Origin: Atopobiaceae bacterium
GTDB taxonomy: Bacteria > Actinomycetota > Coriobacteriia > Coriobacteriales > Atopobiaceae
Length of the DNA stretch: 36,709 nt
Reading direction: 5' to 3'
NCBI GenBank assembly: GCA_017510785.1
Contig: JAFWMH010000035.1
Span: 1-36,709, forward strand
The notes under the pieces are model-generated. The model saw only the letters and a program-made list of their open reading frames with translations. It ran no database searches and had not been told where the DNA came from. Positions 1 through 7,098 of the stretch are shown piece by piece. The translations under genes and the position numbers were made by a program. Position 1 is the stretch's first letter. Each line of letters starts with the position of its first letter.

Positions 1-654
1 GGCGCCGGGCAGTCGGTCGCGGGCGCGCAAGGTGGCGCCGGGCAGTCGGTCGCGGCTGGCACTGCGTCTGGACACAGCGCGGGCGGACAGTCGGTCGCCG
101 GCGGTTCCGCTGCGAGCACGCAAGGCGGTGCGCAGGGCGTTCGCGCTACTTCAGGCGGGAGCACACGCGGAGGAGGCAGTTCACAATCCGCCCGGTCACA
201 GATGGCGACCCAATCTCCAGTAACGTTTAGCACCAACCCAGCCGTTCGCCTTGTGCAGGCAGAAAACGCGGGCATCGGCATGAGCTGGCATGGATTTACC
301 AAGTTTTGGTGCGCAGCCACTACAATTGTCTGCGCATTATTGGCAATGAGTTCATACAGGAACTTATCGACCTCCATAAACCCAGGTTCTCAGCACGTTT
401 CAGGCTTGTTCTTCTGCGTGTTGAGCGTCTGCTATTTCATTGCCTATTATTTTCTTACAAAATTCAAACGCGGCGCAACTGCCATGGTTGTACTTTCTTC
501 CCTGCTTGGCTGTGTGCCAGCAATAAAGGACGCCATTCTGTACGCACAATCCTCCGAGTCTATGCTCGTACTGTGTGGCATGCAAATATTAATGGCTTTT
601 GCCGCGCTGTGCTACTATTCCGCTCCGAAACGCAAGGTGCTCTTCTCATTGTGA
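1..654 (+). CDS. Membrane protein, C-terminal part (5' end outside window)
   Basis: The reading frame is open from base 1 and ends at 652-654; the start lies left of the window. The first ~67 visible codons encode a Gly/Ala/Ser/Gln-rich linker in which the unit GAGQSVAG recurs, and the next ~150 encode a hydrophobic module. Four membrane segments are visible, beginning near FTKFWCAATTIVCALLAM, VSGLFFCVLSVCYFIAYYFL, ATAMVVLSSLLGCVPAIKDA and MLVLCGMQILMAFAALCYY. An ATG at 202 is in frame but has no convincing ribosome site, so I read the repeat linker as part of the same protein. Proteins of this shape in related bacteria often have a cytoplasmic N-terminal domain, for example a zinc ribbon, that here would lie outside the window. 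I do not recognise the family. It converges with the gene at 791-2112. Confidence 0.6.
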   Translation, partial: GAGQSVAGAQGGAGQSVAAGTASGHSAGGQSVAGGSAASTQGGAQGVRATSGGSTRGGGSSQSARSQMATQSPVTFSTNPAVRLVQAENAGIGMSWHGFTKFWCAATTIVCALLAMSSYRNLSTSINPGSQHVSGLFFCVLSVCYFIAYYFLTKFKRGATAMVVLSSLLGCVPAIKDAILYAQSSESMLVLCGMQILMAFAALCYYSAPKRKVLFSL

Positions 655-790
655 TGTCTTTGGCCGCGATTCTGCCGCGACCTCACCCGCTTCATAAAAC
701 AGTACGTACCCACAATTTTTATCATGATGTTCTACGTCAGAGGCTCGTGCCGACCACACTCCGGGTCACGGGCTCCCAAGTCCATGGCAT

Positions 791-2112
791 CTACGCGGCT
801 TGCGACGCGCGGTGGAATCGCAACCAAATAACGAGCCCCGCAACCACAAGAATCACGACGGCAATAATCGCAACGGTAGTGCTCTCGATCGTAGCGTTGG
901 CGTTTTCCTTTCCCGAATTCGCTTGTACTGCTGCAGCGGATGGCTCTTCGGCATCACCCGAGAGCTCGGTTTCGTTCTCGTTCGACCTTTGCAGAGCGCT
1001 GGCGACCTTCTTGACATCCTCCGCACTGCTTACCTCGGCTTCTTGCCCCTCGGCATTCGTGAAGCGAGCCGTTTTGCCATCCGACACGAACCCGGCACCC
1101 GCGTCATTGCGAATGGACACGCCCCCGTCGCGGGACTCAACCGTGTACGCGTGGGTATTGTCGAGCACGACCGAACCTCCGTCGGGGTTCACTAGAACAA
1201 GGTGCGCCTCATCGTCCACGCTTACAAGAGAGCCATCACCAAGTTGGATGCCCTGGCCATCGCTCGTACCGTGCTGTGTTCCCGACTCCTTTTGGCCATC
1301 GTGGGATGAGTTGCCTCCTGACGACTTATCCTGTTTGTTGGCCTTGTCGTCGCCGTTGCCGGACGGTCCATCGTTAATGTTGGCACCCCCGGTCTTGCCG
1401 CCGGAGCCGCCGTTGCCGGCCGACCCGCCGCTGGTATTAGCGTTACCACTGGCGCCGCTGCCTTTCCCTCCGGAGCCTTTCCCACCGGATGAATTGCCGT
1501 CGGACTTGCCCGCCGAGGAATCGTCGGTCACGTTGCTTGGGCTGTCGTCACCACCCGCTCGTGCATCCGAATGATCCGGGGCATTGGTCCCTGCGCCTTC
1601 GTCGTGCCCTTTTTCGCCATCCTGTGAATTGGCATGCACGGTGTCGCCCTCATCGGTGGGCTCGGTTTCGGAATCGGACGGATTCTGGTTGCTGCCCCCG
1701 CCGCCTCGTCAGTTCCGCCTCCCTGCGCGTCGTTGTACGCGACACCTTCGCCACCGGTCGCGTCGGCCGGGTGCTGTTGCCGTTCGCTGCTGCGTTAGCT
1801 GCGCTGGCTGGGTCGCTGTTGTCGTTCGCCGCCGAGTTGGCTGCGTCGGCCCCGCCGGTCGCTGCCTGCTGAACCGCTACCATCTGGTAGATTACCGTCA
1901 CCCGTCAGGTCGACACTCTGGCCATCGGCTGCGCTGCTTGGGCTGGCTTCGTCGTTGCCGCTCGCCGGGTCTTCGTCGTTAACGTCAGACGACTCTATGG
2001 CAGGAAATCGCCCGTATGAAGTCTCGGAAACCGCTTCCGCAATTGCCTCGGGTGGCACAAAACCCACCGCCAAGATAGAGCTCAAGATGCATGCAAACAC
2101 CCGTGCGCTCAT
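791..2112 (-). pseudogene. Repeat-rich secreted surface protein, broken by frameshifts
   Basis: The start at 2112 (MSARVFACILSSILAVGF, an AGAGAGG ribosome site just upstream) gives a clear signal peptide ending near AIAEA. The frame then runs through Asp/Gly/Ser-rich sequence until about 1850 and stops at 1795. Coding-like low-complexity sequence continues in a second frame (about 1860-1775, ANSAANDNSDPASAAN), returns to the first frame (about 1767-1705, TGGEGVAYNDAQGGG) and then continues in a third frame from about 1705 to 791. That last part holds a Ser/Gly/Asp-rich spacer (GGKGSGGKGSGASGNANTSG), a beta-rich segment (SLVSVDDEAHLVLVNPDGGS) and a C-terminal membrane anchor (TTVAIIAVVILVVAGLVIWL) followed by basic residues. 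There is no LPXTG motif, so anchoring would be by the helix. Three single-base shifts within 200 bp mean a decayed gene or base-calling errors in repeats. I cannot separate these from sequence alone. Confidence 0.6.
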
Positions 2113-2480
2113 GGAACCTCTCTTGTAACCCATGATCCCATCGTCAATCGCCCGCTCAAAAGAGATGGCGCAAACCGTCTTCATGCGGCTTGGTGCTGCA
2201 CAGCAACCGCAACGTTGCAGCCCGCTACCGGCATGCGTCGGCCATCGTCGAGCATCGGAGCCGCAGGCCGTCGGCACCGCAGGACACTCGCCCCACAGGA
2301 CGTTAGCCCCGTGGGACGTCGGCCACTTCATGCGAACCGCCCAAAGCATCCGATGCGTAACTTCTGTTAAATAGTTATTATACAGAAAAACACCAGCGAT
2401 GTGCATTTGTCAACCACGCGATTTGGCAAGCAAAGCGTGACCCCATGCACTAGACATGGACCAGCCTAGCCCTCCAAGGC

Positions 2481-2619
2481 TGCCTGCCCCTAAAGAAGCG
2501 TCAAATCGCGAAGTGGCCCGGAGGAGCAGCCGCGCGCAGTTCCGCAGGAACCAGGACTGTGTGAGCACGGCGCCCTCCGGGCCACGGACGGGCATTTGAC
2601 TATTCTTTAGGGGGAGGCA
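2481..2619. repeat. 139-bp imperfect palindrome beyond Rpn nuclease 1
   Basis: Arms 2481-2506 and 2594-2619 pair over TAAAGAA/TTCTTTA and GTCAAAT/ATTTGAC with few mismatches. Nested inside is a perfect 12-bp pair, GTGGCCCGGAGG (2513-2524) with CCTCCGGGCCAC (2574-2585). The structure begins 28 bp beyond the stop codon of the nuclease at 2647-3627. It could act as a terminator or be the boundary of a mobile unit. A 72-codon minus-strand frame across it has no ribosome site and reflects the palindrome. Confidence 0.7.
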
Positions 2620-2646
2620 AGGCTGCACTCCGCATGCGACTTGCCG

Positions 2647-3627
2647 CTAGGCGAACGTCACCTCGCGCCTGTCGCGCCACGCCGCGCGCCCGTTATCGCC
2701 GCCCGACTCAGCGAGGCGCCGCATCTCCTCCACGGACATGCCGACGCGTGCGGCCGCCACCTCAGGGTCCAGGGTCCCATCGCGTACAAGATCGGCCAGG
2801 GCGTCCAGCTTGCCCTGCCTCTCGCCGTCGGCATAGCCCTGCCTCTCGCCGTCGGCATAGCCCTGCTTCCTGCCCTCGTCGAAGGCGCGCTTCGCGCCCT
2901 GCCTTACCTCGTTCTCGTAGTACTCGTCCCACGTCATGAAGTCCTCCAGCCACCCCTCGTCCTCTAGGCAGCAGTGTACCATGTCGCGGACTTCGTCGAC
3001 GAACGGGTCTCCGCGGACGTCGTCGCCCGAAACGTACCGAAGGAAGGCGTCAAGGCTCTCCGAGACGTCACCCCCGCTCGCCGTGGCGCTCAGGTACACG
3101 CTCCGGCGCCGGTCCGGGACAATCTCGCCCGTCTGCAGGCACATCGTGTAGCAGTCGTAAAACCGTAGATCCATGTAGAATGGATCGAAGTCACAGATGA
3201 ATATCACGACGCTGCTCGGCAGGTCCTCTACCCTGCCACCCCGTTGCAGAAACGTCGCGTCCATGAGCGCCTGGTAGTGTCTGGCGCGAAGCCACTCGTT
3301 GTCGTGCCGGCTCGCCTGCATCTCGACGTCGTACGCGTTGCCCTCCGAGTCGACCACGTAGAGGTCAATTCGGCCACCGCGCCACCTCTGCTCCTTTGCC
3401 AGCGAGAGCTCACGCTCCGTCTGGACTATCTTGACCTCCGCGACCTCCATGCCCAGCACGACCTCCACGAGCCGCCGGCACAGGTCGGGCCTGTCCCCAA
3501 AGACCTTCTTGAAGACCGGGCCCTTGGTGATGCGCAGCGACGCCTCGATCCTCTGCCGTTCGTCTTTCGTGCGCGCTGCCTTCGCCTGCGATGCCTCACC
3601 CTGCACTTGCTTCGTCCGCGTTTCCAT
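2647..3627 (-). CDS. Rpn-family PD-(D/E)XK nuclease (putative transposase family), copy 1
   Basis: 326 aa. The nuclease core reads GRIDLYVVDSEGNAYDVEMQ, giving the D88 ... E102-x-Q104 pattern of PD-(D/E)XK enzymes of the Rpn/transposase_31 group. Family members promote RecA-independent recombination in E. coli, act as DNases, and some act as toxic anti-phage proteins. The N terminus (LRITKGPVFKKVFGDRPDLC) is the usual opening of this family. The C-terminal part (from about residue 205) is a helical region with a tandem 8-residue repeat, QGYADGER twice, ending in LADLVRDGTLDPEVAAARVGM. The ATG follows GAAAGGGGA. Its C-terminal region matches the remnant at 13403-13708, and its upstream ~140 bp match those of the nuclease at 25158-26435. 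An internal ribosome site lies ahead of codon 231. Confidence 0.85.
   Translation of the reverse strand: METRTKQVQGEASQAKAARTKDERQRIEASLRITKGPVFKKVFGDRPDLCRRLVEVVLGMEVAEVKIVQTERELSLAKEQRWRGGRIDLYVVDSEGNAYDVEMQASRHDNEWLRARHYQALMDATFLQRGGRVEDLPSSVVIFICDFDPFYMDLRFYDCYTMCLQTGEIVPDRRRSVYLSATASGGDVSESLDAFLRYVSGDDVRGDPFVDEVRDMVHCCLEDEGWLEDFMTWDEYYENEVRQGAKRAFDEGRKQGYADGERQGYADGERQGKLDALADLVRDGTLDPEVAAARVGMSVEEMRRLAESGGDNGRAAWRDRREVTFA
2813..2860 (-). repeat. Two 24-bp tandem repeats inside Rpn nuclease 1
   Basis: Two exact 24-bp units (2813-2836 and 2837-2860) encode a repeated 8-residue block in the C-terminal region. A third, degenerate unit begins at 2861. The unit length is a multiple of three, so copy number can change without loss of frame. 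Confidence 0.85.
2935..2947 (-). promoter_or_regulatory. Internal ribosome site and ATG within Rpn nuclease 1
   Basis: Within the nuclease gene, GGAGG (2947-2943) lies five bases before an in-frame ATG (2937-2935), codon 231. Translation from here would give a 96-aa protein beginning MTWDEYYENEV, containing only the helical C-terminal region without the nuclease core. E. coli rpn genes are known to produce a short C-terminal protein from an internal start that blocks the toxic full-length protein. The equivalent site is kept in the remnant at 13526. Use of this site is inference. Confidence 0.45.
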
Positions 3628-3659
3628 GCGTCCCCTTTCGCCGCGTCCACCACGATGCG

Positions 3660-3798
3660 GGCAACTGTACTCGGCCTAACAGGCAGGAAACTCCCCGCCA
3701 GCATACAGCTATTGAGCGGTTTTTCGTATTTTCGCAGGAAAACAAGGGAGTTTCGAAATGGCCAGTTTCGTTTGGGAATTCTCAGGGGGTTGACAAGA
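3660..3798 (-). repeat. Conserved leader of Rpn nuclease genes, copy 1
   Basis: Read on the minus strand, this ~140-bp block matches bases 24991-25130 almost end to end. Shared landmarks in order are TTGTCAACCCCC, CCCAAACGAAA, GAAAATACGAAAA, CTCAATAGCTGTATGCTGG and CGGGGAGTTT. The two copies precede the two full-length Rpn genes in the same orientation, ending 33 bp and 27 bp before their start codons. It probably holds the promoter or an untranslated regulatory leader. I do not see a textbook -35/-10 pair. Confidence 0.8.
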
Positions 3799-4129
3799 GG
3801 GGTGGGCCTGTGGTCTCGGGTGCCACCGCAACGGGCGAGCGCATCTTAGGTGGGCGTGTTGTCCAATTCGGGCACGAAGGCGCGGCCCTTCTTGCCTGTG
3901 GACAACGTGGGGGGGTGCACCCAGCCCGACAAAGCTCGCTAAAACGCCGAATGTGCTCCCCAAGCTGCTTCACGGTCGCATACGCATGGCATTCGCGGCG
4001 CCCAAACGCGTCGACGCCATTCGAAATGTGTCGGCGCCAGGCGGAATCGCGGCCTGCGTTGCGAGCGGGTTATCGCCGGGACCGGGCCAGGGGAAAATCC
4101 GGACGAAAAATCGACTTGTGCAACTGAAA

Positions 4130-4206
4130 GATTTGCACAGGTCGAAATTCCGTACGATTCCGCCCCCGCGATTTGCACAGGTCGATATTCCGTACGGTTC
4201 CGCCCC
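4130..4206. repeat. Two direct 37-bp repeats
   Basis: GATTTGCACAGGTCGAAATT...CCGCCCC at 4130-4166 recurs at 4170-4206 with two base changes. A third, weaker copy lies near 4252-4288. Each unit has an internal GTACGR core. Two clear units with no spacer do not make a CRISPR array. Confidence 0.75.
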
Positions 4207-4452
4207 AGACGATTTGCGGGAGCAACGTTCCGCCCAGTTCCTCGCGTGCATTGTGCCGCGATCTGCAGGGAGTCGACTCTCCGTACGACTCCATTGCGGG
4301 GCGTGGCAGGGGTATTCGCCATCGAACCCCGCCGCGGGCGGGCGCGGGTCGAGCGTCCGTCGGTCGGCCGCGCATCATGGCCCGCCCCGGGGAGCATATC
4401 ATTATTTTGGAATAGGTCGTCCTTGCGGATGGTTCCATACTCGCGCAGGCTA

Positions 4453-4531
4453 GCGACCGACAGCCTTGCGAACGCCATGTCCTCGCCCATTCCAAGCGAC
4501 CGGCAGCCTTGCGAGCGGCCACGCCCTCGCG
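4453..4531. repeat. Two direct ~35-bp repeats
   Basis: The segment 4453-4487, beginning GCGACCGACAGCCTTGCGA, is repeated at 4496-4531 with about seven differences. The period is 43 bp. No coding frame spans it. Confidence 0.65.
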
Positions 4532-4602
4532 CGGGCCGGATCCTGCCGGTTACGAAGGGCCAAGAGCGCGCCTGGGAGGCCTCGTCGCACCGAGGCAGCT
4601 GC

Positions 4603-4685
4603 TCCCGGGGGCATGGCAGCCCCGCCACATAACCCATTGCGCCGGGGCGGCGGATCCCGGGGGCACGTCAAGTCCCGCCACATAA
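4603..4685. repeat. Two direct ~30-bp repeats next to the palindrome
   Basis: TCCCGGGGGCA...CCCGCCACATAA occurs at 4603-4632 and again at 4655-4685. The second copy abuts the left end of the long palindrome at 4682. Confidence 0.65.
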
Positions 4686-4877
4686 AAAATAGTGGGCACG
4701 TGGTTTCGAACATTTTGCAAAAACCCAGCTAGCGGGTGCGATGTCATAAGTTCCGAAACATCATGTGCCCACTGTGTATTTTAGCCAGTGGGCACGTGAT
4801 GTTTCGACATTTATGACGCGAGCGTCGCGAACTGGGCTTTTGCACGACCGTTCAAAACCACGTGCCCGCTATTCTGG
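4682..4877. repeat. Long palindrome family B, copy 1
   Basis: A ~190-bp near-perfect palindrome. Its outer arms are ATAGTGGGCACGTGGTTTCG and the complement ending CCACGTGCCCGCTAT. Its middle arms contain TGCAAAAACCCAG and CTGGGCTTTTGCA. Its central hairpin is GTGCCCACTG / CAGTGGGCAC around the loop TGTATTTTAGC. The motif GTGGGCACGT or its complement therefore occurs four times. Three more copies are at 19479-19676, 28459-28645 and 33380-33576. The A/T-rich ends (ATAAAAAATAGTG...) are shared by copies 1-3. Confidence 0.9.
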
Positions 4878-5330
4878 GCGCGGGGGAGCTCCCATGGACC
4901 TGCGTGGGCGCGGGGACCTCGCATGGGCCCGCGGGGCCTCGCCGCGCACCCGAGGCGGCCTGCCGACGGCTATGGCGCGTCTCGGGAATCGCAATTGAGT
5001 GACTTGATGCCATTCAGGCAGCTTGTGCACACGAACAAAACAGCCAGCACGTACATTAGAGCCTCGTAAGCTAGTGCTTACTGGACGCGATATCGGATAG
5101 CGCACGAGCTGCGCGCATGGGACCTCGGCAGTCGGCGCGTTTCGCGGACACTAATGTGTGGAGACCTAGGCACAACGTTCGCAGGGCTCGCAATTCCGCC
5201 CGAGCTTCGCCTCTCCCGGACCTCGAGTCTGCAATCCGCGAGGTCCCGCCCGTTGCGGAGGTCGCGGATTCCTGCTGCCTTCACCGCAATGGCGGCGGGA
5301 ACTGACACTTGCCCGCAACCATAACGCATC

Positions 5331-5361
5331 TTGGGGAGCAGATCGCCGAAAATGCTCCCCA
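5331..5361. repeat. Hairpin with CTTGGGGAGCA arms
   Basis: CTTGGGGAGCA and TGCTCCCCAAG form an 11-bp perfect stem around a 9-12 base loop. The same arm sequence occurs singly near 3950 (minus), 4388 and 5690 (plus). Confidence 0.7.
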
Positions 5362-5453
5362 AGGTGTTTAATAGCCGCGGGATTGGTCGCCTCCGGAGCG
5401 CCCGCGCGGTCGAGCCCCGGCTCAACGGGGACGTCCGAGCGAGTCGCCCGGCC

Positions 5454-5549
5454 CAAGTGTACATTCTGCCAACCCCGAAAGCCTTTGGTTGACAAAAGCG
5501 CAGGTAGATAGCCATATGCTCAAATGTGATGTGGCAGAATGTACACTTG
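5454..5549. repeat. 18-bp perfect inverted repeat
   Basis: CAAGTGTACATTCTGCCA (5454-5471) and its exact complement (5532-5549) enclose 60 bp. The spacer contains TTGACA-like and CATATG-containing sequence but no gene. The element could be an operator pair, a small palindromic mobile element or the stem of an RNA. Confidence 0.8.
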
Positions 5550-5706
5550 CGGCTCGCCCTCGGCATTGGCAGGCGGGCGGGGCGGTGCGAATCGAGCAGA
5601 GCGGTTCAGGCGGGGCGGACTTATGTCTGGGCGGGCCGACAAGGGCGAAGGTCCCGGGGCTTTCGCTATCGCACAAGTTATGAAGCTTCTTGGGGAGCAT
5701 ATCCCT

Positions 5707-5741
5707 GAAAAGCGGGCCCGCGGCGAGGTTTGTAGGGCCCG
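5707..5741 (-). terminator. Candidate terminator of the udg-tsaE unit
   Basis: On the minus strand a CGGGCCC / GGGCCCG stem, with a loop of about 14 bases, lies ~10 bases beyond the tsaE stop and is followed by GCTTTTC. The U-tract is short. The loop sequence CCCTACAAACCTCGCCG is also found just beyond the gene at 16707-19277. Confidence 0.4.
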
Positions 5742-5749
5742 GGTCTGGC

Positions 5750-6478
5750 CTAGAGGCCCAGTCCAGCGATGATCTCCGCGGCCCGTTCGCCATGTGCGAC
5801 AAAAGACACTTCTCGCGGGGGCTCCTCGCCAACCGCCGCCTCATCGTCGAGACGGCACAACGCCACGTCAAGACGCTCGTCGCCGAGCTCGTCCGCAAAT
5901 TGCTCGCCCCACTCGATGACGCACGGCCCATCGTCGCCGAGAACGTCGAAGATGCCCGTGTCGTCAAGCTGCTCGGCGTCTTCCAGGCGGTACAGATCGA
6001 AGTGATAGAGCGGCATGTCGTCGCCCTCGTAAACCATCCCGATGGTGAAGGTCGGGCTGCACACGTCGTCTTCGACGCCCATCCCCCTCGCGATGCCCTT
6101 GGTAAGCTGGGTTTTTCCTGCACCGAGGTCACCGGTAAGGACAAGGACATCGCCTGCCTCAAGCAGTCGACCAAGGCGCTCGCCGAGGGCGACGGTGTCG
6201 GCGGTGGAGCGAGTGACGACGGCCGAACGAGCCTCGCCGTCGACCAAGCGGGCCACGTCGGCCGCGCGCGTCTCGCCCGACGCCCCGGGACCGCCAGCAA
6301 CGCCCACGTCGGACGGACGAATCTCGCCCGACGCGCAGCCGGCCGATGCACCACGGGCGGCCGCGCGCGTCTCGCCCGACGCACAGTCGACCGAAGCGCG
6401 CTCGTTCAACACGCCGTCCGCGACGTCACATTCGTCCCCCACCACGAACTTGTCACCTGCGCCACATGCGAACATCAT
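5750..6478 (-). CDS. tsaE: tRNA threonylcarbamoyladenosine biosynthesis ATPase TsaE, with long N-terminal extension
   Basis: 242 aa. The Walker A motif GDLGAGKT is at 116-123, followed by SPTFTIGMVYEG and YHFDLYRLED, typical of TsaE. TsaE is the ATPase that works with TsaB and TsaD to transfer the threonylcarbamoyl group to A37 of ANN-decoding tRNAs. The enzyme is usually ~150 aa. Here ~88 extra residues precede the core, rich in Ala/Gly/Ser with recurring ASGETRAA-like blocks (CASGETRAA, CASGEIRPS, GASGETRAA). The ATG overlaps the stop of the upstream uracil-DNA glycosylase by four bases (ATGA), so translation is probably coupled. A start nearer residue 90 is possible but has no better ribosome site. 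tsaB, commonly next in Actinomycetota, does not follow. Confidence 0.88.
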   Translation of the reverse strand: MMFACGAGDKFVVGDECDVADGVLNERASVDCASGETRAAARGASAGCASGEIRPSDVGVAGGPGASGETRAADVARLVDGEARSAVVTRSTADTVALGERLGRLLEAGDVLVLTGDLGAGKTQLTKGIARGMGVEDDVCSPTFTIGMVYEGDDMPLYHFDLYRLEDAEQLDDTGIFDVLGDDGPCVIEWGEQFADELGDERLDVALCRLDDEAAVGEEPPREVSFVAHGERAAEIIAGLGL

Positions 6479-7098
6479 GCACCACCTTTACCGGGACCGG
6501 CGGGGTGCGTCGCGAGCCATTCGCCGAGCATGCGGAAGTCGCTTTCGAGCACGGGCTGCCACTCACGGTGGTAGAGTGCCGCCGCAGGATGGAACGTCGG
6601 CAGTACCGCAAAATGCCCCGTTTGGTGCATCCGACCTCGCAGCTGCGTGATTCCCAGCTCTGTCCGCAATATAAAATGCGCAGCAAAGTTGCCCAGGCAC
6701 ACGATGACATCGGGCCAAATCGAGCGCACTTGTTCCCTTAAAAACGGCGAGCAAGCCTCGATTTCCTCCGGCTTGGGATTGCGATTGCCCGGCGGACGAC
6801 ACTTCACGACGTTCGCAATGTACACGTCCTCGCGCCGCAGACCGGCGAACGCCAGCAATCCGTCGAGGTTTTGTCCCGCAGCGCCCACGAACGGCTCGCC
6901 CTGAAGGTCCTCGTTACGCCCGGGTCCCTCGCCCACGATGAGCACGCGCGCGTTGGGATTGCCAACGCCGAACACAAGATTTGTCCGCGTCTCCCACAGC
7001 GGACACAACCGACACTCGCCCATCACCGCACGAATCTCGTCGAGCGTGACCTCCTGCGGCTTTTGATGGTCGTGTCCGGGAATGCGCATAACTCCCAT
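6475..7098 (-). CDS. Uracil-DNA glycosylase, family 4 (iron-sulfur type)
   Basis: 207 aa from the ATG at 7098, chosen because GGAGGAGG lies eight bases upstream; an in-frame start at 7149 would add 17 basic residues but has no such site. The enzyme removes uracil from DNA as the first step of base excision repair. Visible motifs are GEGPGRNEDLQGEPFVG (active-site loop, residues 57-73), Cys29 and Cys32 (ECRLCPL), Cys100 (VVKCRPPGNRNP) and Cys116, the four expected [4Fe-4S] ligands, and THPAG/FHPAA motifs near the C terminus. It overlaps tsaE by four bases. It sits between alr and tsaE, where Actinomycetota usually have no such gene. Confidence 0.9.
   Translation of the reverse strand: MGVMRIPGHDHQKPQEVTLDEIRAVMGECRLCPLWETRTNLVFGVGNPNARVLIVGEGPGRNEDLQGEPFVGAAGQNLDGLLAFAGLRREDVYIANVVKCRPPGNRNPKPEEIEACSPFLREQVRSIWPDVIVCLGNFAAHFILRTELGITQLRGRMHQTGHFAVLPTFHPAAALYHREWQPVLESDFRMLGEWLATHPAGPGKGGA

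Larger units (their letters stand above)
3799..5749. other. Repeat-dense non-coding region
   Basis: Almost 2 kb without a credible gene: open frames here lack ribosome sites and overlap each other on both strands. It contains three sets of imperfect direct repeats, one ~190-bp palindrome (4682-4877), an 18-bp perfect inverted repeat (5454-5549) and five copies of a CTTGGGGAGCA-type motif. The composition alternates between very GC-rich blocks (4300-4660) and AT-rich palindrome arms. These elements are listed separately. Confidence 0.7.

Noticed and set aside
306..1574. 422-codon plus-strand frame
   Set aside because: Overlaps the 3' part of the first gene out of frame and the surface-protein gene in antisense; Pro/Leu/Ser-rich shadow.
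2410..2628. 72-codon minus-strand frame after Rpn nuclease 1
   Set aside because: It coincides with the large palindrome, lacks a ribosome site and has no protein-like features.
4130..4288. Regular ~37-bp direct repeats that could suggest a CRISPR array
   Set aside because: Only two good units, no spacer sequences between them, no cas genes and a degenerate third copy.
3939..4637. 232-codon minus-strand frame in the repeat region
   Set aside because: It crosses several direct repeats, its translation contains repeat-derived blocks and many overlapping frames are equally long. No ribosome site.
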